Source: a virus
DNA: 23,892 nucleotides
Virus record (IMG/VR): IMGVR_UViG_3300020293_000088
Coordinates: 1 to 23,892 of that record
Reading direction: 5' to 3' (one strand)
Below, in pieces: positions 21,406-23,892 of the stretch (position 1 is the stretch's first letter; each line of letters opens with the position of its first letter). The position numbers and the translations under genes were made by a program. The notes under the pieces are model-generated. The model was not told the DNA's origin and made no database searches. It saw only the letters and a list, made by a program, of their open reading frames with translations.

Positions 21406-21995
21406 GTAAGTATCACAACAAATATACAGGATTCTTCACAGAAGATGAATGTTCATTTATTTGTGATATCATACAACGAGATAAAGACCTAATACCCACA
21501 GACGAATATAACGGAAGTGGATATACAGGTCTTACCTCGTCCTTTACACTATACAACTGGTTATATCACCCCGATATACAAACTCTTAATATACCACAAA
21601 GACTATCTAAATTAAAAGAATTCAAGTCTGATTATCTTCTTATGCAATGTTGGTGTAATGAACTAGAGACAGATAAAGGTTTACAGATACATGCACATGG
21701 TAATCCCAGTAGAGCAGAACTCTTTTATAATTGTAATATCTTTCTTGGTGGTGATTATACAGAAACTTGGTATGAGGATATAGGGAACATACAAAACGAG
21801 GTCGGAGATTTACATATATTTACGAGTGACCTAGAACACGAAGTATATCCAAATCCTACAGACAAACCAAGATATTCCATGGCTATTGATATACACAGGT
21901 CATACTATCATTGTCGGGGTCTGTTTAACAACGCCCGATTCTACATATACCCTACGAGACTCGCGGACTACTCACGAGAATCTTTAGGACTATAA
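21387..21995 (+). CDS. Putative 2OG oxygenase-fold protein, H-x-H type
   Basis: A 202-aa protein resembling small double-stranded beta-helix oxygenases: F-F-T-E-D-E-C-S-F-I in the first helix, L-M-Q-C-W-C-N, then L-Q-I-H102-A-H104-G-N, core strands Y-N-C-N-I-F-L-G-G-D-Y and G-D-L-H-I-F-T, distal H151 in L-E-H-E-V-Y-P-N, and R162-Y-S-M-A-I-D-I in the 2-oxoglutarate position. H-x-H replaces H-x-D, as in the 15358 gene. It overlaps the 297-aa gene by 19 nt and, tail to tail, the opposite-strand gene by 28 nt. Enzyme activity is likely but unproven. Confidence 0.7.
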   Translation: MDIEGISKYHNKYTGFFTEDECSFICDIIQRDKDLIPTDEYNGSGYTGLTSSFTLYNWLYHPDIQTLNIPQRLSKLKEFKSDYLLMQCWCNELETDKGLQIHAHGNPSRAELFYNCNIFLGGDYTETWYEDIGNIQNEVGDLHIFTSDLEHEVYPNPTDKPRYSMAIDIHRSYYHCRGLFNNARFYIYPTRLADYSRESLGL

Positions 21996-22687
21996 TACCA
22001 ATTCTTATTCACAACCTTTTCAGAAGTCCATTCGGGGACATTTCTCCATACTTCCATATCGGGTTGTTTCTTAATAGTTCCCATAATATTATAGTTGGTC
22101 ACCCAGCGGTCAGTCACATTATCCCCAATATAACTATGATATGAATAATTATAAGAAGGAACAAACATATAAGCTTTATTGACTTCCCAACCCAAATCCA
22201 CAGGTTCATGTTCTGCACGATAACCATTAAAGGTCGTAGGAACAGACTTCACGGGACACAGCGGATTTAATACAGTAATCAATTTCCCACCATCAGGGTG
22301 AGGTGGATAATACTTCATACCTTTAGGATTACCTTGGACTCTTTCCACAGGACATGTGTTTTCGTATATGTTCATATCGGAGTTATACTTATCGGGTGCA
22401 ATAACCTTATTCAAACAGCTATAATCAGCTAATGGGAATAACTCTCTCACATAATTCGGTATATTACCATTACGATAATGTTCATATATGTCTAATGATT
22501 TCTTACTTGGAGACTTCTGTATAGTCTTATTAGGGTATATTTCAAGGTCTATCGGAGAATGTCTATCTGCAATTTCAGTCTGTATTTCGAGTTCTTTGTC
22601 CGTAAGATAGTGAGGAATCTCCCAAACAGGCCCATATTTCGTGATATCTAGGGGACTTAAATTTATTTCAAAGGGTAGGAAATCCAT
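21968..22687 (-). CDS. Putative 2OG-Fe(II) oxygenase on opposite strand
   Basis: The only convincing - strand gene, 239 aa. It has W-E-I-P-H-Y-L at the N-terminus, the ligand pair H130-P-D132 in Y-Y-P-P-H-P-D-G-G-K, distal H184 in N-Y-S-Y-H-S-Y, and R194-W-V-T-N-Y-N for 2-oxoglutarate. The double-stranded beta-helix strands in between (K-L-I-T-V-L-N-P, A-Y-M-F-V-P-S) are typical. It is convergent with the previous gene and overlaps its 3' end by 28 nt. Two upstream control candidates are seen: a late-type AATAAATA box close to the start and a TTGACT-N18-TAATAT promoter farther away. The substrate is unknown; glycan- or peptide-modifying roles are only guesses. Confidence 0.78.
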   Translation of the reverse strand: MDFLPFEINLSPLDITKYGPVWEIPHYLTDKELEIQTEIADRHSPIDLEIYPNKTIQKSPSKKSLDIYEHYRNGNIPNYVRELFPLADYSCLNKVIAPDKYNSDMNIYENTCPVERVQGNPKGMKYYPPHPDGGKLITVLNPLCPVKSVPTTFNGYRAEHEPVDLGWEVNKAYMFVPSYNYSYHSYIGDNVTDRWVTNYNIMGTIKKQPDMEVWRNVPEWTSEKVVNKNWYYSPKDSRE

Positions 22688-22693
22688 AATGAA

Positions 22694-22701
22694 TATTTAT
22701 T
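22694..22701 (-). promoter_or_regulatory. Candidate late promoter box on - strand (AATAAATA)
   Basis: Read on the - strand, AATAAATA is 6 nt upstream of the ATG (22687) and matches 7 of 8 bases of the T4 late box TATAAATA. It would give a leaderless or near-leaderless message for the opposite-strand oxygenase. AT-richness makes chance matches possible. Confidence 0.35.
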
Positions 22702-22794
22702 ATATGTGTCTTATATGTAGTGAATAAAAATAATACTCAAAGGTGATTATGGTGAAAGTGTGATTTTTTTGCTTTTAGCCGTTCGGCTTCGGGG

Positions 22795-22824
22795 ATATTA
22801 ACCACATATTTGGCGGGGAGTCAA
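22795..22824 (-). promoter_or_regulatory. Candidate - strand promoter TTGACT-N18-TAATAT
   Basis: On the - strand TTGACT (complement of 22819-22824) is followed after 18 nt by TAATAT (complement of 22795-22800). The -35 is embedded in the left arm of the inverted repeat. It would transcribe leftward to the oxygenase gene with an approximately 100-nt leader that contains an AGCCG/CGGCT hairpin (22777-22788). Confidence 0.4.
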
Positions 22825-22908
22825 GGCGTCTCGGAGGCCCCCTATATACGGGCCTTTCCGAGGGGGCGGAATATATGGCCTTTATTCGGCCTGGGGCCTT
22901 GACTTTTC
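22815..22908. repeat. GC-rich inverted repeat with nested hairpins
   Basis: AGTCAAGGC (22819-22827) and GCCTTGACT (22896-22904) are perfect inverted copies; as RNA the helix extends to 13 pairs with G-U (22815-22827 with 22896-22908). Inside, CTCGGAGGCCC (22830-22840) pairs with GGGCC-TT-TCCGAG (22850-22862) as 11 bp with a 2-nt bulge, and GGCC (22877-22880) with GGCC (22888-22891), or alternatively GAATA (22869-22873) with TATTC (22883-22887). This GC-rich island in an AT-rich genome could be a structured RNA, a replication control site, or two outward-facing promoters. Confidence 0.55.
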
Positions 22909-22927
22909 TCTCTATACCTGTTAGCAT
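22899..22927 (+). promoter_or_regulatory. Candidate + strand promoter TTGACT-N17-TAGCAT
   Basis: TTGACT (22899-22904) lies in the right arm of the inverted repeat, preceded by GGGGCC; TAGCAT (22922-22927) is 17 nt downstream and matches 4 of 6 consensus bases. The predicted start is near 22934, just before the ATG at 22937, so again an almost leaderless mRNA. Confidence 0.38.
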
Positions 22928-22936
22928 ATAGTATAA

Positions 22937-23173
22937 ATGAAAGAAATAGTTAACGGTTTAATATGTTCCAAGGTTGATTCCTCTAGTGAGAATGATATAG
23001 TTATCCCTCTTAATAGTAAGGAAATGCAACTCGCTATGGATAACAGTGACCGTATGAATGAATCATGGGCGCTTATGTGTGACTCTGTATACCAACGACT
23101 AGGTATAGAGATAATAGGTAAGCTGAATATTAATTTTATTGTAGTGAATGGCCTTGCAAAAGTCTTTCACTAG
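22937..23173 (+). CDS. Hypothetical protein (78 aa)
   Basis: A 78-aa protein starting at ATG 22937 without a ribosome site; CATATAGTATAAATGA around the start is identical to the sequence at the cytochrome c start. The product begins M-K-E-I-V-N-G-L-I-C-S-K-V-D-S-S-S and has M-Q-L-A-M-D-N-S-D-R-M-N-E-S-W-A-L-M-C-D, then G-K-L-N-I-N-F-I-V-V-N-G-L. No membrane helix or motif. Sitting right after a GC-rich control region, it may be an early-expressed protein. Identification is not possible. Confidence 0.6.
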   Translation: MKEIVNGLICSKVDSSSENDIVIPLNSKEMQLAMDNSDRMNESWALMCDSVYQRLGIEIIGKLNINFIVVNGLAKVFH

Positions 23174-23182
23174 TGGTATAAT
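23154..23182 (+). promoter_or_regulatory. Sigma-70-type promoter TTGCAA-N17-TATAAT
   Basis: TTGCAA (23154-23159), preceded by GGCC, is followed after exactly 17 nt by a perfect TATAAT (23177-23182). The -35 is inside the end of the 78-aa gene. The predicted start is near 23189. No credible ORF follows, so it would transcribe the hairpin-rich noncoding stretch. Confidence 0.6.
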
Positions 23183-23188
23183 AGGTGT

Positions 23189-23390
23189 ATAACTACGGAA
23201 TTGACTATACTATATGTCCGTGGATTGCTTTGAGTTAAGAGTATAGGGTCTCCAAACCGAGATTGGACGGGAGAAGATGAGATAGATTCTCCACATATAT
23301 TCTTTTTTGTGTCGGCGAAACACAATATATCGCCACGCATGTTATGGCTGCCACCTCTGAAAGCCCTGCTACTACGGCATATCAGAGGCC
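23189..23390 (+). ncRNA. Candidate noncoding RNA with serial hairpins
   Basis: Starting at the predicted start of the 23154 promoter, about 200 nt fold into a chain of stems: TCCAA-ACCGAGA-TTGGA (23251-23267), GGAGAA/TTCTCC (23270-23292), TTGTGT-CGGCGAA-ACACAA (23307-23325), with an alternative GGCGA/TCGCC (23314-23334), and CCTCTGA/TCAGAGG (23354-23388) enclosing 21 nt. No + strand ORF has a plausible start and length; a 16-codon frame at 23344 is the longest I consider. The series of perfect stems between two strong promoters suggests a functional RNA or an assembly of control elements. Confidence 0.45.
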
Positions 23391-23419
23391 TTGACAATGG
23401 CTGCAAAAAATGTTATAAT
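23391..23419 (+). promoter_or_regulatory. Perfect consensus sigma-70 promoter TTGACA-N17-TATAAT
   Basis: Both hexamers (23391-23396 and 23414-23419) match the E. coli consensus exactly, with the ideal 17-nt spacer. The -35 has the GGCC prefix shared with the promoters at 22899 and 23154. The hairpin CCTCTGA/TCAGAGG ends 2 nt upstream. The predicted start is near 23426. Confidence 0.75.
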
Positions 23420-23425
23420 AGTAGA

Positions 23426-23540
23426 AGCGCCACATAATTACACAGAATAGCCTTACAGAAAACAGTCATATGGGACTCCTACGAAAATTTCAGACCGCCT
23501 CAACGCCACCCCATGAAAGCCTGTGACCGTTTTTTATTTG
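23426..23540 (+). ncRNA. Candidate short RNA from the perfect promoter
   Basis: From the predicted start to the T-run at 23530-23535 is about 105 nt. ACAG (23462-23465) with CTGT (23521-23524) and ATGGG (23470-23474) with CCCAT (23510-23514) can form a closing helix just before the T-run, as in a poor intrinsic terminator. A 17-codon frame (23397-23450) and an 18-codon frame (23470-23526, opening M-G-L-L-R-K-F-Q) are present, so a leader peptide is possible. Either way the region is unlike the dense coding DNA elsewhere. Confidence 0.38.
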
Positions 23541-23571
23541 TCTATCAGAAAATTTTTTTTGGGAAAAACTA

Positions 23572-23581
23572 TATAGCTATA
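23572..23581. repeat. 10-bp palindrome TATAGCTATA
   Basis: TATAGCTATA is a perfect palindrome, and CTATA/TATAG (23569-23582) adds further pairing. It lies about 30 bp upstream of the -10 box of the promoter before the last gene, so it could be an operator. AT-richness lowers its weight. Confidence 0.3.
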
Positions 23582-23613
23582 GGTAAAACCCCCTTTCGCA
23601 CACCCACATAGTA

Positions 23614-23622
23614 TGATATAAT
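23614..23622 (+). promoter_or_regulatory. Extended -10 promoter TGATATAAT
   Basis: TG-N-TATAAT is a perfect extended -10. The -35 region is weak (TTCGCA at 23595-23600, spacer 16). The start would be near 23629, about 4 nt before the ATG at 23633. It drives the last, truncated gene. Confidence 0.5.
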
Positions 23623-23632
23623 GGTATTCAAT

Positions 23633-23892
23633 ATGACAAAAAATCAATTTACCAAGAAAGAATTAGAGAATAGTAAGAGAATATTCAAGTCTGCAACTCC
23701 CAAATATACACCTGATTGGTATGTAAAGTGGATTGCAAGTGTCTTTATATTAGCAGCTATGTCCTTAAGAGGTGTGGAAGGATTCGTTTTATATGACCTA
23801 TGGGCGTCTGTAATTGGTGTCTCACTATGGTTAGTAGTGAGTATATTATGGAAAGACCGTGCATTGGTATTATTAAATGGAGTCGGTTTATT
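23633..23892 (+). CDS. Partial small membrane protein (3' end outside window)
   Basis: Eighty-six codons are visible, with no stop before the window edge. The start at 23633 gives M-T-K-N-Q-F-T-K-K-E-L-E-N-S-K-R-I-F; an in-frame ATG at 23621 overlaps the -10 box and is unlikely. Two hydrophobic segments are seen (about 33-45, W-I-A-S-V-F-I-L-A-A-M, and 55-72, W-A-S-V-I-G-V-S-L-W-L-V-V-S), with a basic N-terminus and a K-D-R loop. It is probably an early-expressed membrane protein. No family is recognised. Confidence 0.65.
   Translation, partial: MTKNQFTKKELENSKRIFKSATPKYTPDWYVKWIASVFILAAMSLRGVEGFVLYDLWASVIGVSLWLVVSILWKDRALVLLNGVGL

Noticed and set aside
23170-23406. 78-codon frame on the - strand
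   Set aside because: It runs antisense through two near-consensus promoters and several perfect hairpins, has unusual composition (many S, R, P) and no ribosome site.
23397-23526. Peptides of 17 and 18 codons in the noncoding region
   Set aside because: They lack ribosome sites and one overlaps a perfect promoter; mentioned as an alternative only.
23552-23570. Intrinsic terminator at the A4T8 run
   Set aside because: No stable GC hairpin directly precedes the T-run; the palindromic A/T tract alone is weak evidence.
1-23892. CRISPR array, insertion sequence or homing endonuclease
   Set aside because: No regularly spaced repeats, no terminal inverted repeats with a transposase, and no HNH, GIY-YIG or LAGLIDADG motif were seen.

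Overview
The window looks like a contiguous piece of a tailed, T4-like marine bacteriophage genome (myovirus type). The evidence is a T4 gp61-type DNA primase, class Ia ribonucleotide reductase NrdA and NrdB, a glutaredoxin, a PAP2 phosphatase, and a run of proteins that resemble T4-like cyanophage and pelagiphage structural and conserved hypothetical proteins. Genes are tightly packed, often with start and stop codons overlapping by 1 to 32 nt, and almost all lie on the + strand. The DNA is strongly AT-rich, with GCA, GGT and AGA as favoured codons. This would fit an AT-rich marine host such as SAR11/Pelagibacter, but the host is an inference and cannot be read directly from the sequence.

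Layout. (1) 2-3739: virion-type genes. These are two lysine-rich proteins, an Ig-like domain protein, a small glycine-rich protein and a protein with the MKTFKNFITE start. (2) 3825-6351: two conserved phage proteins, a PAP2 acid phosphatase and a coiled-coil membrane protein. (3) 6383-14082: nucleotide and redox module. It holds primase, nrdA, a 2OG-Fe(II) oxygenase, nrdB, a tiny membrane protein, a membrane-anchored c-type cytochrome, glutaredoxin, a zinc-ribbon protein, a small HEXXH protein and a HAD-type deoxynucleotidase. (4) 14229-15377: a small conserved protein and a candidate spanin pair (inner membrane coiled-coil plus overlapping lipoprotein). (5) 15358-18789: three 2OG oxygenase-like genes in tandem, small proteins, a fourth oxygenase and a GNAT acetyltransferase. 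(6) 18790-21995: a structured leader and 39-aa peptide, a consensus sigma-70-type promoter, a DoxX-like membrane protein, other small membrane proteins, an unknown 297-aa protein and another oxygenase-like gene. (7) 21968-23892: the only convincing - strand gene (a seventh oxygenase-like protein), then a GC-rich inverted-repeat control region, a 78-aa ORF, about 460 bp of hairpin-rich noncoding DNA carrying several near-consensus promoters, and the start of a membrane protein cut by the window edge.

How the parts fit. NrdA/NrdB, glutaredoxin and the nucleotidase would supply dNTPs, and the primase starts lagging-strand synthesis. The cytochrome c, PAP2 phosphatase and DoxX-like protein are candidate host-metabolism or envelope genes. 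The seven double-stranded beta-helix (2OG-Fe(II)) proteins are the most striking accessory theme. Two promoter classes can be seen: host sigma-70-like promoters, several with a shared GCCTTGAC context, and CTAAATA boxes that resemble T4-type late promoters. The whole window appears to contain no GATC and no GTAC, which base composition cannot explain.
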